Made by a program: the position numbers and the translations under genes. From Biscogniauxia marginata (Eukaryota > Ascomycota > Sordariomycetes > Xylariales > Xylariaceae): DNA of 53,880 nucleotides. The stretch's first letter is position 1, and every line of letters starts with the position of its first letter. The DNA lies in assembly GCA_022695795.1 (NCBI GenBank), contig MU404223.1, positions 1 to 53,880 of the forward strand. The letters are read 5' to 3'. Positions 1 to 14,923 of this stretch are shown piece after piece. Under the pieces are notes generated by a model. That model searched no databases. It was not told the DNA's origin and saw only the letters and a program-made list of their open reading frames with translations.

Positions 1-340
1 AGGGTAAAAAGAAAACGAGGGTGGGATAATAACGAATAATAATAATAATAATAGCCGGAGTTCCTTGGAACGGAAAAAAACTCGAAGCGAGCTTGCGAGC
101 GGAGAGTTTTTTGAGTGAAAGGAGGAATTGCTGCGTAGAAAGCCAGACGGTGTTTTCTCGATATGAGATAACAGAAGCGTTTCGTTATGCAGAATAACTC
201 CTTAGTGGGCAGCGATTCCCTATTTATGTTAGTTTGACCTGCGTTAGGCACTCACGTGTCTATTTCGCGTTACGCGTCGTCTTCGGCTTTTATGTAGTAA
301 AGGCCGTAAAGTTAATACTCCAACAAAAAAAAAACCCCCG
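1..340. other. Less-mutated tract at left edge, unassigned
   Basis: This stretch has more G and C than the next 15 kb and keeps many CpA sites, so it has escaped most RIP. It holds an (AAT)n microsatellite near 34-52 and an inverted repeat near 82-113 (AAAAAACTC ... GAGTTTTTT) around a CG-rich loop. It ends in CTCCAACA followed by a run of A and C. That end could be an LTR terminus, but no partner copy is in the window. I see no gene in it. Confidence 0.4.
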
Positions 341-3300
341 GCTTAATTTTAAAGAATAACCCTTTAATAAATAATATATAATTATAATCTACTTATTTAA
401 CTAGGCATTTTAGTGCCAAGTAATATTTCTTTATTTATTTACGAACAAGCTTTTACCCGACACGATTTTCGTTTTAAATTAATATACGAAGGATATATTT
501 CAAGGGATTATACCGGATATAAATATAATATACGTATTTATAACGGGAAAAGAGTAATATTTAACCTTAATTAAAAAACGCCTCGATAGCCATATAATAA
601 TAAATAAAAGCTGTATAAAAAATTAATATATAATTTAAAAATAATCGCGATTAACACCTTTTTTAATTAAATAGATTTTTATATAATAAAATTTAATATT
701 CCGTTTTTACTTTTATTTAAAGATATAAATTAATTAAGTATATACTTAAATAACGTTATTAACTAATTAATTTATAAAAATGACATAATAATTTTAATTA
801 TTAAAAATAAAGATATTCTTAGTTCTAGCTTAATAACGCGGTTTATTTCACGAAAATAAAACTACATAAAATATATACTCGTTTTAAGTACCTCTTTATA
901 AGTAAATTACATAATTTGCTAAATAAATTGGGATATAACGTCGATATTAATAAGTTTTATTATTATTATTAAATTAAAAGTAAAATATTTTAAAAGTTTA
1001 AATTTAATTTTAAAAACCTCGATATAAACTTTAATTATAAGGTTATCGTGAATATGATATATTTAAATAAAAAACTAATACTATATATAATTAATATAAT
1101 TATAAATTTTTAAGTAGTACGATTTATAAGAGCAATTTTCATAAAAGAAACACAAAAAATACTAAAACAATATTAAATTAATACTTACCTCGATTTATTA
1201 AATATTATTATATATAATATAAAAACGAAGCCCGGTTAGTAAATATTACTTATAAGTAAGTATTAATAAAAGTATATTAGCTTATTAGTAAAATTAAGAA
1301 ATATTATAACTTAATTTATAAAGCTTACGAAATTATCTCGGAAAAAGTATAAAGCTTAAAAATATCCTACTTATAAATAGGAATTAAAGCTATTAATAAC
1401 ACTATTAATTTAGATAGCCTCGTATTTATATTTTTAATTTTCGGTACTTACCTTAAAATTAATATGGACTCGCCGTTAACCTAATTATAAACTTAAAAAG
1501 CAAAAATAATTTAAAAGGCGATAATAAAAGTTAAAAAAATTAAAACGTAAAAATCGATTTAAGATATCTTAAATACTTAAAATAAGTTAAATACTTAAAA
1601 AACACTATTAATATTTTTACTTTTAAATAACGAGGTTTTAATTTACCAAAAAAAAAAGCGAATAAAAAGGGCTATATAAGATTATCGCGGTTATAAATAA
1701 GGATATAATAATTATATTTAACGTAGTAAGCGAAGTATCGACGTTTTAAAGCTTTTATATTAAACTATATATTTAGCTTAAAAAAGAATTAACTTTGTTA
1801 TAAAACCTCAAAATCAAACTACTTAAACTACGGTTTTACTTAATAAACTACGAAATTATTTATAAAAAAGACTTAAACGTTATATATATTAACATGAAAA
1901 AGAAATATAACCGTGCTTTAAAATTAAAACTAAAAGCAAAAAAGAGGATTATTACTCCTAAAAAGCCGTATAAAGCATTAAACTTAATAAAATTAAATAT
2001 ATTATTCGTAAACGGTATCTTTTAACTTATTATATATAACGAAACCGTTTATTAAAATATTATTATATTTAAGTTACGAATAATTCGAGAAGTTAAAAAT
2101 AAAAACATATTAACTTTATATAAAAAGTTTTAATTAGTTATTTAAAAATATAAAAACCTCGATAAATATTTTATTATAATTAAAAACATTATAATAATAT
2201 ATACTTAATCGAAAATATTAATAAAAAAGGTAATCTTTATATATTTATTATTAAAATTAAAAAATAAATATCTCGAAAAAACGTTATTACATGTTATAAA
2301 ATCACTATATAAACTTATAAAATTAAATACATATTAATTCGAAATTTATTTAAAGCATTATTAACAGGAATTATATATAAAACCTTTATTATTTAACTTA
2401 TACTTATTAATTATTAAAATTAACTAACTATTCGGCGTAATAAGCTTTTAAACAAATAATACCTTAAATATTAGCACCTCGAGATTCCTAGTAAAAAAGA
2501 CAAAACATTAAATAAAATAAGTATTAAAGTGCACCTTTAAAAAATACTAAAAGTAGGAGCGACTAAAGACTTTAATAAGTCACGAATTTTAATACACGTT
2601 AAATGTTATAATACTTTTATCGCTTAAAAGGGATAACTCGAGAAATTAAAGCTTTTAAACTTAAAAATATTAAACGTAATTAAACGATACGTAAAGTAAA
2701 AAGCTCGAAAAGTATATATCTTTTCGATATACTAACTAAAAATAGCTTTTAATTACTTAATAGCGGCTTAACACACGAAATTTAAACTTAAAAAGATTAA
2801 AACATTTAACATTAAATTAAATAACAAATAAATAATAAAAAGCAAGAACTTAATTATATTTAATTAAATCCTTAAGATCTTTATTTATATGTCTTTATAA
2901 ATAAATTTTTCGTTAATAATAAAGATATAAACTTGTAAATTAAATATCTTATTATGTTAAAAAATAAGAAATTTATATTTTAAAATAATAAACTTTATAT
3001 TAATAATAACATTATATATTAATTATTTACGAAGTATAAACACGTAATAAAAAACATTTTAACGAGCGAAATCTATAGAATAATTTAAGGGTTTAACGTT
3101 AACTATATAGTTTATCGTATTATTAATATAATTTTAAAACGTATAATATTCTTTAAAGCTCCGCTTATTCTTTATATAAATTTATTTTTGTTATATTAAT
3201 ATTTAATATAAATAGGAAATATATATAAGAAAAGACTTATAATTAACTTAATAATATTATGATAATTATATAAAAACCGAGAAATCGATAATATTAAATA

Positions 3301-3706
3301 AATATATAACCATTATAATCTTATCGATGTTATAACGAAAATATTATTAAATAAAGCGATAAAGACCTTAATAAAAAATAACTAAGTCATTATTAAGTTA
3401 AAGAGATAAGTAAAAAAAGAGTAATAAAGATTTGTGATGAATTTATCATGAAAGAAAATAAAGTAAATAATGGTTATATAATCGATACTCCTTCCCTCGT
3501 ATAATCCTTATATCGATTATTATAATAAATATTATAACAAGGAAGTACCTATATATCTTAATAACATATAAAAGTCACACTTTTTTTATAACCTTTAAAT
3601 AAATAATTCTTTCTTTAAACATTTTTAATATATATCGTCTTACCTTATTACTTTGTTTATTATTATTATCGTTATTTGCTTTTATTTACATATATACTTA
3701 TTAACA
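341..3706 (+). mobile_element. RIP-degraded Ty1/Copia retrotransposon (integrase to RT)
   Basis: The plus strand reads as a Copia polyprotein broken by many TAA/TAG codons. Near 1025-1090 is an integrase-like stretch (FNYKVIVNMIYLNKK). Near 1430-1600 is a stretch like the end of the integrase core (FGTYLKINMDSPLT, then a Lys-rich segment with stops where Gln is expected). The reverse transcriptase is near 2300-2480, with LFGVISF, a stop, then TNNTLN, where fungal Copia elements of this type have a QTDDTL-like catalytic motif (family pattern recalled, not searched). RNase H should follow up to about 3400. The 3' LTR closes the element. The 5' end, gag and 5' LTR were not found, so it is truncated, extends past the window edge, or is unreadable. 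Nothing here can be functional. Confidence 0.7.
3435..3706 (+). repeat. 3' LTR of the Copia relic
   Basis: It starts TGATGAATTTATCATG just after a purine-rich tract (3398-3430) and ends TATACTTATTAACA. Its last 40 bases match, with C-to-T and G-to-A changes, the end of the 192-bp solo LTR at 51813-52004 (CTTACCAACA) and the reverse complement of the start of the LTR at 15660. A TATA-like box (CATATAAAAG) lies near 3568. It is longer than the solo LTRs (272 against about 200 bp), so the U3 part differs. Confidence 0.55.
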
Positions 3707-5664
3707 CTTTTTATACCTTTATAAAACAAATATTAATTATAAAATATTATTAATTATTTTCGGTTAATTAATAAACTTTATTATACTTTTTTATATTTAT
3801 ATATATAATTAACTTTATATTTAAAAATTAATTTACATTTAAGTTAAATATAAGTCTTCATTAAATAACCGTAATTTTAGCTTTGTAATTATTTATTTAT
3901 TTGTTATAAATATAATCGTCGATTTTAATATTTTATAAATAATAATTATTAAAAATACCTCGAATAAAGTTATAACTATTTTTTGCAAGATTAACGTTAA
4001 TTATATTATAAAAAACATTAATAATAACTACTTTATTAGCTTTTAAAAGAAAAGATTAAAAGTTTTAACCTTCGCCGCCGCTACTATTAATATGTGTCAC
4101 AACGGTGCCTTGTCGCCGTTAAGCTAACAAACTTAAAAAGTTAGCGATTTCACTTATAAGAGTAAAATCCAAGGCTTTAATCTTGTCATATATGGCTAGC
4201 CCCTTGTGATAATATGTTAATTGCCGCCGTGATAATAACTACATTAAAAACCTTACTAATAAACGTTATAACTATTAATACCGCTTTTATCACGTTATTT
4301 AAAGCAATAAACAACTTAATTATTTTATTTATAAATATAAAGTTTAGTTTAACCCTCGTTATAATCGTGATAACCACGGAATTAAACGCTTTAAACAAGC
4401 CTTTTTTAAACTTAGTTAAACTCGTAATAACGCTTACGAATATATTAAATACCCCTTTTATAAACGCCGTTTATAATATGATTTTCGAAACTTTAATTTC
4501 TAAAAAGGATAATTTAAAGCCACGTATATTTAAGGTTTTTTTAACTTTAAACATTTATAAGCCTTTAAACTTGCTTAAAAAGTTGCATTAAAAAGAGTAT
4601 ATATATATATTAAAAACACCTTATTTACTAATAAGCTTAGTAATATAATTACTACTTTCTTTAAACTTTAATAAGATTAAAATATTATTAACATCTTTAA
4701 AAAGTAATAACTTAAAATATTACTTGTTAATAACTAATAAAACTATAAATTATATATATAATTATACTTTTTTAACCGAAAAAACCGCGAATTTATAAAT
4801 AAAACGTTTAACTTTTTTTATAAGTAAAAACAAATAAAATAAATTAATAAATTAATATTATTTATATATCCGCTTTTTATAATATAATGTATAATACATA
4901 GTAATTAAAAAAGGCGAGTCGTAATTAACTTACGCGCCTTTAATAAAGTATTATTCCTAATAATTATTCGTTTTTACTTTAAATTAAAATTATTAATTTA
5001 ATACAAAAAATATTATATTATTATAATTAACGTTATTTTATTTTTTTTATTAATTTTTAATATACTCGATATTTCGAAATCGATTTATTAGTATTAATTA
5101 TCGCGATTTAAAAAAAATCTATAATTATATTAATAAGTTTTAAAAATTTATTCGCATATATATATCGATTTATAAACCGATTATTTCGCTTATTTATTAA
5201 ATTTTATTAAGCTTTAATTAACGATATCGTTATTTTTTTAATACAACTAAAAATTATTTCTCGGGTATTTCTTAATAAAGCTTTTATAAGGTTTCGCGTT
5301 AATATATTTAAGTTATTAACCATGAAAAAACGAATAATCGTATTTTAAAATTTAAAGTTTTCTTATTAATTAAAAACCTTTAAATAATATCTCGAAATAA
5401 CCGGACTTTTATAAACCTTGTTATCGTATTATATATAACTAATAAAACCTTTTTAAAAGAGGAAAATCGCTTTTTTAATAAAAAAAACGCGAAATAAATT
5501 AAGTCGAAAAAAGTAATAAAAAACGATAAATATATACACGTTTTATATAAAACGAACTTATTTAAAGCCGTTTAAAAGCTCGTTTATAAAATTAACATTT
5601 TATATTATTATTATTTAAATAAAACCTTTTTTTTATAAATTAATAACTTTTTTAAAAAAGGCTT
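3707..5664. other. RIP-mutated repetitive DNA, no gene
   Basis: AT-rich sequence with stops in all frames. A less-mutated patch lies at about 4070-4220. The two open frames near 4186-4591 code hydrophobic Ile/Leu/Val-rich strings, which is what C-to-T mutation of unrelated coding DNA produces. I could not assign this stretch to an element family. Confidence 0.5.
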
Positions 5665-5666
5665 TA

Positions 5667-7737
5667 ACGTGTCTCACAAGAAAGTAAGCCATATAAGCGA
5701 GTAAGCTAGTTTTTACAACTTTCGTAATTTTAACCATTAAAAAATATTTGCGGGGTATTAAAATTAATTAATAATTATTATTATTCGAATTGTCTTTTTT
5801 AGTTTTACGCTTTTAAAACCGAATATTTTTTATATTAAGTATTTGGTTTTTTAACGCATAATTTAAATTAATTAATTTATAGATAATATATTTATTATTA
5901 TTATTAAAATGCGTAAAACTATATTTATATGTTTTTTTAAAAATAAAATAAAAATAAAAAAATATTAATTTACTTATTTTAAAACTTAATAATATTAATA
6001 AAAACTTAAATAACTTATATAGTTAAATATAAACGGCATTATTTAAGAATAAGTTATTATAAGTTAATAATACTTTACGATATTTTTCGTATAATATTAT
6101 AAAAATAAAGTAATAACATATTTATATAATTAATTATAAAATTAAATACTCGAAAATTTACGTTTTACAAAAAAATAATAATCGTTTAATATATTATTAA
6201 CTTAAATAATTAGTTATTTCTTTTTCGTTTAAGTTATATTATCATGATAATAAACTTTTTATTACGCGAATATAACGCGAAACAAGTTAAAAAAACTAAA
6301 CCTTTAATTTCGTACGGTAATAAAAATCATTATAAACGCGTTTAAATAAATAAATCGATTATTAAAAAGCTTTATATAAAAACTTAAATATATATCAAAA
6401 ATAATTTAAATTAATACGTAAAATAGTTACAAAATATAAAATTTTAAAATATATATATATAATTTTAATGAAACAAGATTTATATTTAAATTAATTATTT
6501 AAATTAATATAATAATAATAAATGGAAAACGACGTAAATAATTTTAATAAGTTTAATAAAAGAATTAAAAATAAGTTATAATTATTTAAATTATTAATAT
6601 TAATAATTTTATTATATTATAATAACTTATTATTATTAAAAATAAAATATTAAATAGTAATTAAATAATAAATAAACTTAATATAAAATTTATAAAGTAT
6701 TTTAATTTTTATATTAAAAAATAAATACGAAATTTTAAGCGCTTATTAATTTTAAATAATTATAAGAATTATTATTTTATAAAATTCAAAAAATGTTATA
6801 AAAAACTCGATATTATTATATTTTATATATTTAGTTATTTATTTTATAAATTATAACTTTTTAACTTTATATGTTTTAATATCTTAAAAAAATATAATTA
6901 TTATTTAAAAAACTTAATAAAACGTTATTATTATTACGTTATAAAAACATTTATTATTATAATAACTATTTTAAATATATAAATTAAGTTTCGCGTAATT
7001 AAATTTGTTCTTTTTAATTTGAAAAAGGTTATTATTATATTACTTTTTATATAAAAAGTATATATACCCTTTTTTAACCTTAATATAAATTAAGTGTTTT
7101 AAAAAGTTAAAACACTTATAATAACTCGTAAGATATTATTATAATTTAATTTTATTATAAATATTATAAATATTTATAATTAATTTATAAAAACTATTTT
7201 ATTATTAATATATAAAATAGCTTTATTACGAAATAAAATTACTTATTTTCGAAAAATAAATTATATTTTTAATAAGCGACGTAAAATTAAAAAAAATAAT
7301 ATTATAATTAATAATAAAGAAAAAAGGCCTCGAAAAAAAGTAATAACTAAACAAAAACGATATAATATATATAATTAAATTAATTATAATATACGTATTT
7401 ATATAACGAATAAAAATGCGTTTAATAATATAATAAATAAAAAATATTTAGTAATTTAAATTTCGAGGAGTTATAATTAATTTTATTTATTATTAATTCT
7501 TTATTTTAATTTTAAAAAGCCTTAACTCGGAAAATGTAATAAACTAGTTAATTTAAATTACGTGTTAAAAAACCGAATATTTAATATAAAAAAGGTATTC
7601 GGTTTTTAAAACGTAAAACTAAAAGAAATAATTCGATTAATAATAATTATTAATTAATTTTAATGCCGCGTAAATGTTTTTTAATAGTTAAAACTGCGAA
7701 AATTACAAAAACTAACTTACTCGCTTGTGAGACACGT
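5667..7737. mobile_element. TIR DNA transposon, family E copy E1
   Basis: A 2071-bp element with long terminal inverted repeats. The left end reads ACGTGTCTCACAAG and the right end CTTGTGAGACACGT, flanked by TA on both sides (5665-5666 and 7738-7739). The inverted similarity continues for roughly 180 bp, including a long AT palindrome-like part. Size, TIRs and TA duplication fit the Tc1/mariner superfamily, but the inside is too mutated to read a transposase, so the class is inferred. Related copies lie at 18.5-19.9 kb, 31.9-49.2 kb and 51.2-53.3 kb. Its bases near 6301-6305 (CCTTT) are the unoccupied form of the site carrying a solo LTR in E4. Confidence 0.75.
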
Positions 7738-7739
7738 TA

Positions 7740-8773
7740 ATATTATAATTTTTTATATTAAACCTAGGTTTAAATAAGGCCTTAAAACGGTTCTATTATT
7801 TATATAAGTATTATTAATTATATATTTTAATTATCATTTATTAAACGTCGAAATACGTTATAGTTTTTTAAATTAAAAGTAATATATTTAATTTAAGTTA
7901 TTTAAAAGCTTTAAATTATAATATAATTATTAAATAAAAATGTAATAACATTTATAAATTATATAGTTATAAAAAGAATTATAAATTAAATTATTTTAAA
8001 TATAAGCGCTATTAACTAAGTTAATTAACGCTTAATTAATTAATTTATATATTTATTATAATATAATTTTTAAGTTTATTACCTCACGAGCCGTTTAAAC
8101 TTCGTTTTTAACGCTTTAAGTTATTTATAAAATAAATAAAACGTTAAAAACGCCGATAGTAAGCTAAAAAAGATAAATAAATTAGCGGTTTTAAACAAAA
8201 TATAAGACACCAAAATTAATTACATATATTTTTCTTTCGAAGTTATTATAAATAACTTGTTAAAATATAATTTCGAGACGTTTATAAAAAAGATATTAAA
8301 TACGCGAAGATTTTTATCGAGATTTAAACTAAGAATAATAATAAGGACGTTATAATTTTTTCGCGTAATAATTATTTATTCGAGATTAATCTTAAAAATG
8401 AATCATTTTATAATATTAAACGCGATTAATCACGCCGCCTTTATATTTTATAATAATATATAATAAGAAGTATTATTTCGAAATAAACTAAATATTATAT
8501 AAATTAAAATTATTTATTATTTAAAATAAAACTTATTAAATAAAAAGTTATATAAAGTATTATTTAAAATGTTAATTTACTTATATTAATTATTGATTTT
8601 ATTATAAAGCTTTTAAAAATGTTATTAAAAACATCTTATAATAACTAAGAAATTAAAAAAATATTATAACACTTTATTAATTAGTTTATATTTAATAATA
8701 AGAAATATATAGCGGAAAATTAAGTTATAACCTTAATAAAATAATTATTTTTATATAATTAAAACATTTTTAA
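7740..8773. other. RIP-mutated DNA left of Gypsy C
   Basis: AT-rich sequence without a readable gene. It is the left half of the target into which the Gypsy element at 8779-15186 inserted; the right half resumes at 15192. A short less-mutated stretch lies near 8080-8200. Confidence 0.45.
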
Positions 8774-8778
8774 AAACA

Positions 8779-9041
8779 TGTAATAAGAGGTAAGGGCTTG
8801 TATTAATATAAGTATAATAAGATATGGTTTGCTTTATCTTTTTAAATTACCGTGACGACGAAGCTTTGTTTTTATACTTTTTAATTATTTACTATTTAAG
8901 ACTAGTATAGGGTTAAAGCTTTTATTTGTTTTGATTTATTTTAATTATATAAATATTTAATGTAAGACTTATATGTAATAATAATTAATAACTTATTATA
9001 TATTTTGAATTATTTTTTTGTGTGTATAAGGTTTTATAATA
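8779..9041 (-). repeat. Left LTR of Gypsy C (3' LTR in element sense)
   Basis: It begins TGTAATAAGAGG and ends ATAATA (from ATAACA). It is 263 bp long and aligns base for base with 14924-15186, the differences being mostly transitions. Confidence 0.8.
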
Positions 9042-12000
9042 TTATTTCCTTTTTTCTTTAAGGTTATTTTAATTCGTGTTATAATTAACGAATAGTTTTA
9101 GCTTTTTAGTAAATTAGTAATAAATATCGTTATAATTATTAAATTTTAAGATCTTTTAGCGATTTTAAGTAAGCTTTATAGTATTTTTTAAATAAAACCT
9201 TAATTAGTTTATAAAAGTGTTTATATAGTTTTTAAGTTTAGTTTTTTTAAGCTTTTTTTATATTTAATAAAATATTTAACGTTTTTGTCGGTCGTAATAA
9301 ATCCTATAATTTTATTAACGTTACATTTATTTATTATTTGTTTTTTATCGGCTTTTTTTTTAGAATTTCGTTAAGGTTCGATAAAGGGCGTCTTTTTAAT
9401 TTATATGGTTTAATAAGGGAAACGTGGAATATATTATAAATATATTATTTAGCAAGAAGTTTTAATTAAATAGTAATTAATAAAATTAAATTTTGTATTT
9501 AAAAGGGTCTTAATAGTTTATAGTTAAGTTTTTTTGAAGGTTATTTATTTTTAATATTTTTTTGTTAAATATAATAAAGTCTTTTTTTGTAATAAAGGGG
9601 CTTTTTTGTGTTTTTTTATTAAAGTTTTGTTTTATTTTATTTTAAAACATTTTTAAGGTTTTATAAGTTTTTTTATATAGTTTAATTATTTAATAAGCAT
9701 ATAATTTATTTATAAGATATTTAGTATTTAGTTAAGGAAGGTTATTAAATAAAAGGTGAAAATTATAATTAACGTAAAAGAGAGATATATATATAAAAAG
9801 GAGAATATAGTGTTATTATAAACGAATTTAATAATAAGTAATAAGTTAATTTAATTGTTTATTTTAAGGTTAATAAATACCTTTAGATATGTTTTTAAAG
9901 TTTAATTAATTAATTAAATTTATTTGTTCGTTTAAAGATAAAAAACCGTATTTATATGAGGTTTAATTTCGAGTAATTTGATAAAGGATTTTTAAAACCT
10001 CGAAGTAAATTTTAAGTCTCTATTAAATATTATATTTGTCGAGAGTTTATGTATTTGTTAAATTTCTCGTATAAAGACTTTAATTAAAATTTTAATAGTA
10101 TATTCTTTCTTTTTAAACAAAATAAAATGAGTTATTTTCGTGAACTTATTTATTATTATTTATAATTAATTATATTTATTAAATATAAGTAAGTTTATAA
10201 TGAAGTTTATAAAAATGAATTGTTATAAAGAGTAAGGTAGTTTTAAAGGTTATAATTTATTATAAAGAAAATATTTTAAAGCTTGTTTTATTAGTAATTT
10301 AGGCATTTTTTTATATTATATTATTTCCGTATTTATTTTCGGTTATTAAAAGTTATATTTAATAAGTTTAAAGGTTTCGGTTTAGTTTATATGCTTCGTA
10401 ACTTTAATGTTATGTTTAAATTTAAAAATATCTTTTTTAAAGTCTTTATTATTTATTTTAGATTTTTTATAAAAGTTTTATTTTATTTTATAAGAGGAAT
10501 GTTTTATAATCGTATTATTTTTATTAGTTAATACTTATTTCCTTTTCTTTAAGTAATACTTCGGACGTTTAAATAGTATATTTAATTTATTATTATTTTT
10601 TCTTGGTCGGTAGTGAATAATAAAGTCGATATTTGTAATTTTTTACGCTTATCGAGCTTGCCGTCGGTTTAAAACTTTAATGGTAATAAAATAAATAAAG
10701 TTATAATAATTTAAATAAATTTTTACTATGTGTTTTATTTTTTTAAAGTAACGCTTTTATTATTTAAAATTATTAATAATGATTAAAAATTTTTTGTTAT
10801 ATATTTCGTAATTAATTTTAGTTTTTATTGTTTTTTATTTAAAAAAGGACTACTTTTAATGTAAAATTTAATACGTTTATTTTAAGAATAAATTCTTTAA
10901 TTAGATTAAAATAGGATAATATAAGCGTTATAATGAAAAAAAATTTTAGCTTGGAAAAGGTTTATGTTATATTTAAAGTTTAACATTATTTTTTCGGTTT
11001 TAAACTAGTAAAATTAGTAAAGGGTTTAGTTATTTTAGAGAAATCCTTTATAAATTTCTTATAAAAATTAGCGAAGCTAATAAAGAATTATATTTCTTTA
11101 AGAATAAAAGGTTTTTTTTATAAAGAAATAAAATTCATTTTTTTTGTTAAATATATTAATTTTTTGTGGCGAGATAATATAACTTAAGAATTTGACAATT
11201 TAGGCTTTTTATACGTATTTGTTTAATATAATGATTAAATTATAATTAATTAAGCGTTTAAATAGTTTTTTAATAAGACGATTATACTTCTTTAAATTAT
11301 TAACGTAAATAAATATATTATTAATATATATTATAACTTTTTAATTTAATATATTTTAAAAAATATAATTTATTATGTTTTAAAACGTAACGAAGGTGTT
11401 TATAAACTTGAATAGTATAATTATATATTTATAAAGTTCGTATTTAAAATGAAACGCGGTTTTTTATTTATTTCTTTTTTAATTCAAATAAGGTAAAACC
11501 CGTTTTTTAAGTTTAATTTAATAAATTATTTTGCCTTTTAAATACGTTTTTATAATTTCTTTATAAAGGGAAATATATATCGATTTAATTTAATAACTTT
11601 ATTAAAACCTTAGTAATTAATATATAAGTAAAGTCTTTTATCGTAAAGTTTCAAGATAAAGAGGATTAAGGCCGAGATTAATGATTTAAATTTTCGTATT
11701 TTTTTAGTTATTGATATTTCTTGTAATTATTCTCGAAATAGTTCTAGTTTTTTATTGTTAAGGGCGTATATAAGACTTTATAAAGGTTATTTCTTTTTAA
11801 TAATATCGATAATATAGTCGTACAGGAGATAAGGTAATAACTTTCATGTAACTTTTTTAATTATGATTAATAAATAGGCTTTAAACTTCCTTAGGACGCT
11901 AAAAAGAGCTAGTTCTTTTTTTACGATATATGCGATTAAACTTATTATAAAAGCGTTTTTGTTATAAGTTATATTTTTATCGTAAATGAAAGTAATATTA

Positions 12001-14923
12001 TTAATTTATTTTTTAATATAGTTTTATTTATAAAAGTATAATTTAAATAAAACTTATTTCTTGTGATTTTGTTAAAAGTTTAAAGGTTTATATTTAATTA
12101 TTTATTAATAAAATAAACTTATATCGTATTTTTTATTAAAAGGTGAGACTTTAAATAATAAGTGATTATAAAGATTCTTTTTTTGGATTATTAAATTAAG
12201 AGTATAATAAGTTTTTACCTTTTTAGTAATTTTGTTATTAAAAATTTGTATTTTTAAAGGTTTAGTTTATTAAATTAAAGGTATATAATTAATCTCGATA
12301 AATATTTTATTAATAAAGGTTATTAAGTTTTTAAAATTTATTAAGATTTTAATAAGTAAAGTGTTTTTATTAATAAAAATTATTATAAAGGTAATAAGCT
12401 TGTTATTAACGTGAGGTCTTTTTGAAATGTTTTGAGGTTTACGCGCGATTAAGCGTTTAAAACTAGAGATAATTATAAGTGAAGTTATTTCGTTTTTTTC
12501 GTTAAACGTTTAATATATTTTTCGTAATTCTTTTAATATTGTTATTTCTTTATTTTTATAAGGTGTTTTAATAGTTACTTTTAATATGCCGATAATAATG
12601 CTTAGTGATTATAAGTTCTTTATATCGGAATTTTTAAAATTGTTTTTTAATTATATAAATTAAATAGAGTTATAATTAAAAGTGAATGTGGTTTTTGCTT
12701 TTTTAAGTTTAAACTACTTATTATTCTTTTCTTCTTTTTTAATGTTTTTTATTTTTAATATAATAAGTAATTCGTTTTTATTTATATCGTATTTAACATA
12801 ATAGTTTTTTATTTTATAATTATCGCGATTATAACGAATATATTTTATTTTAACTTATTTAAATTTATTAATATTTTTAATTAATATTTTTTAAAATAAT
12901 TTTAACGTTTAATTATAATAAGAGTTTATTAATTTAATTAATTAAGTTTTTTTTATTTTTAGTTAGTTTTTTTTACGACTTTTATTTTAAACTTTAAACG
13001 ATTTATTCGATTTTTTTGGCTTTTTAAAACTAGATTTATCTTTTTTTATAAGCGCGGTTAAATTTACTTTTTTAGCTTTATATACTTTTTTTACCTTTTT
13101 AATCACAATTAAAAAGTTTTTATTAAATTTAAGTATATAATTATTATAAGAATATATTAAATTAAATATCTTTTTTAAATAAAGGTTTAAATACGGTTTT
13201 TTGTAGTTAAAATCTATTAATACGTGTTTAAATATTAAAATTTTAAACTTTAATTAAATAATAAGTAATATCCTCTCTATATTTTAAAGCCTTTAATAAT
13301 TGGAGATTTTTAAGAGGTTTTATTAAATTATAAAAAAATCTTTAATTAATTTGATATAACTTTATTAAATATCTTAAATATAAAAAGACTTTATACTTTA
13401 AACGCGAGTTTAATACTATTTGAAAGCGCGTTTAGTTAAAAAGGATTTTACTTAAATAATTTTAGCTTTATCGTTTTTAAAAGAATTTTTAAAATTCTTA
13501 AAATAAGCTTTAATAATATTTATTAAAATTAAAATTTATAAGCTTTTTATTATTATAAAAAGAAGGTTTATTTATTTAAAGGACTATTTATTTTTTAAAT
13601 AAAGCTTTAATTAAAATGGTTAATAAGGTTATATTTATATTTTTAATAGTTATTTAAGTAATACCGCTTTTCTCGCTTTTTTCGCTTTTTTCGCTTTTTG
13701 TAAAAGCCGTTCTCCTTCGTTTCTTTTAATCTCGAAGTTATTTAAAGACTTATTTAAATTGCTATTATTAAGGTCTCCTTTAAAGGCTTAAAAACCCGAT
13801 ATTTATTTAATAATTTAATTATTCGTATTAAATCGTCCGTGCGAAAATTTCTAAAAAGCGTTTTATCCGTATTTTATAATATAATTTTAAAGGAGAGGTT
13901 AATTAAAAAAGGGTTAAACATTTTAAAATTAATTAAATTAAATAACACAAAAAATCGAAATTATATTAGGAATTATTAAGCTGTTAATTAAAGCGTTTTA
14001 TAGTTATTAATGGGTTTTTCTCTTTTTTTTCGTCTTATCACTTAAAGAATTAATTCGATATTAATAACTCCTTTTTATTATTATTATCGAAAAACCTTAT
14101 TAATTACCTTTTAAGTGACTATTTATATTTATATTATTTTGTTTTAAACTACTTTTTCGAGGTGAACATTTTAATTTATCATTTTTATAATAACTTTTTA
14201 TATAGTCGCGTTAATTAAGCCGGTTTATTTCTTTACGTTTTATATCTTTTAATAAACGTTATTTTATTATTAATATAATTTATTTATTACTTATAAAACT
14301 TCTTATTAATAAGTTTTTTATTTATAATGTTATTTCGCTTTTCGTTATTATTTATTAAACGAGTAACTTTTTTTAATATAATAATAATAAACTTATTATT
14401 TATTTAAACGACTTACTATTAAAATTTAGTTGTGTCGGCGTGGATTTAGTTATAATTAATAATTATATTAATAAAAGCGATTATAAGTCGATTATAATTA
14501 TTTTTAAGCTTTTTAAATTTGCTTTTTATAATTTAAAAATAGTTTTTTAATTTCCTTAATAACTTATTAAACATTATTATGTAAATTAATTAACTATTAA
14601 AATGAATTTAATATAATTAAAGCGTTATTTATTTAAAAAATAAAAATAACTTTTTATATTACATTTTTGAAAAAAGGGGGATTTTATAAAGTAATAACGT
14701 TAAAAAGGACTTTTTTAAGTTGTTTAATAGTTAATTACGCCGACATTCTTTCGAAAAGATAAAAAAAGTGAAATAAGTTATTTATATAAATAAAGATGAT
14801 TTTATTAATAATAAAAATTTTTAATTATACTTAGTTTAATAATAATATTTTAAAAGTAAGCTTTTTAATAATTTACGTATTTTGTAAAGATAATCTCGGT
14901 GTAATAAATATTTTTTATTATAA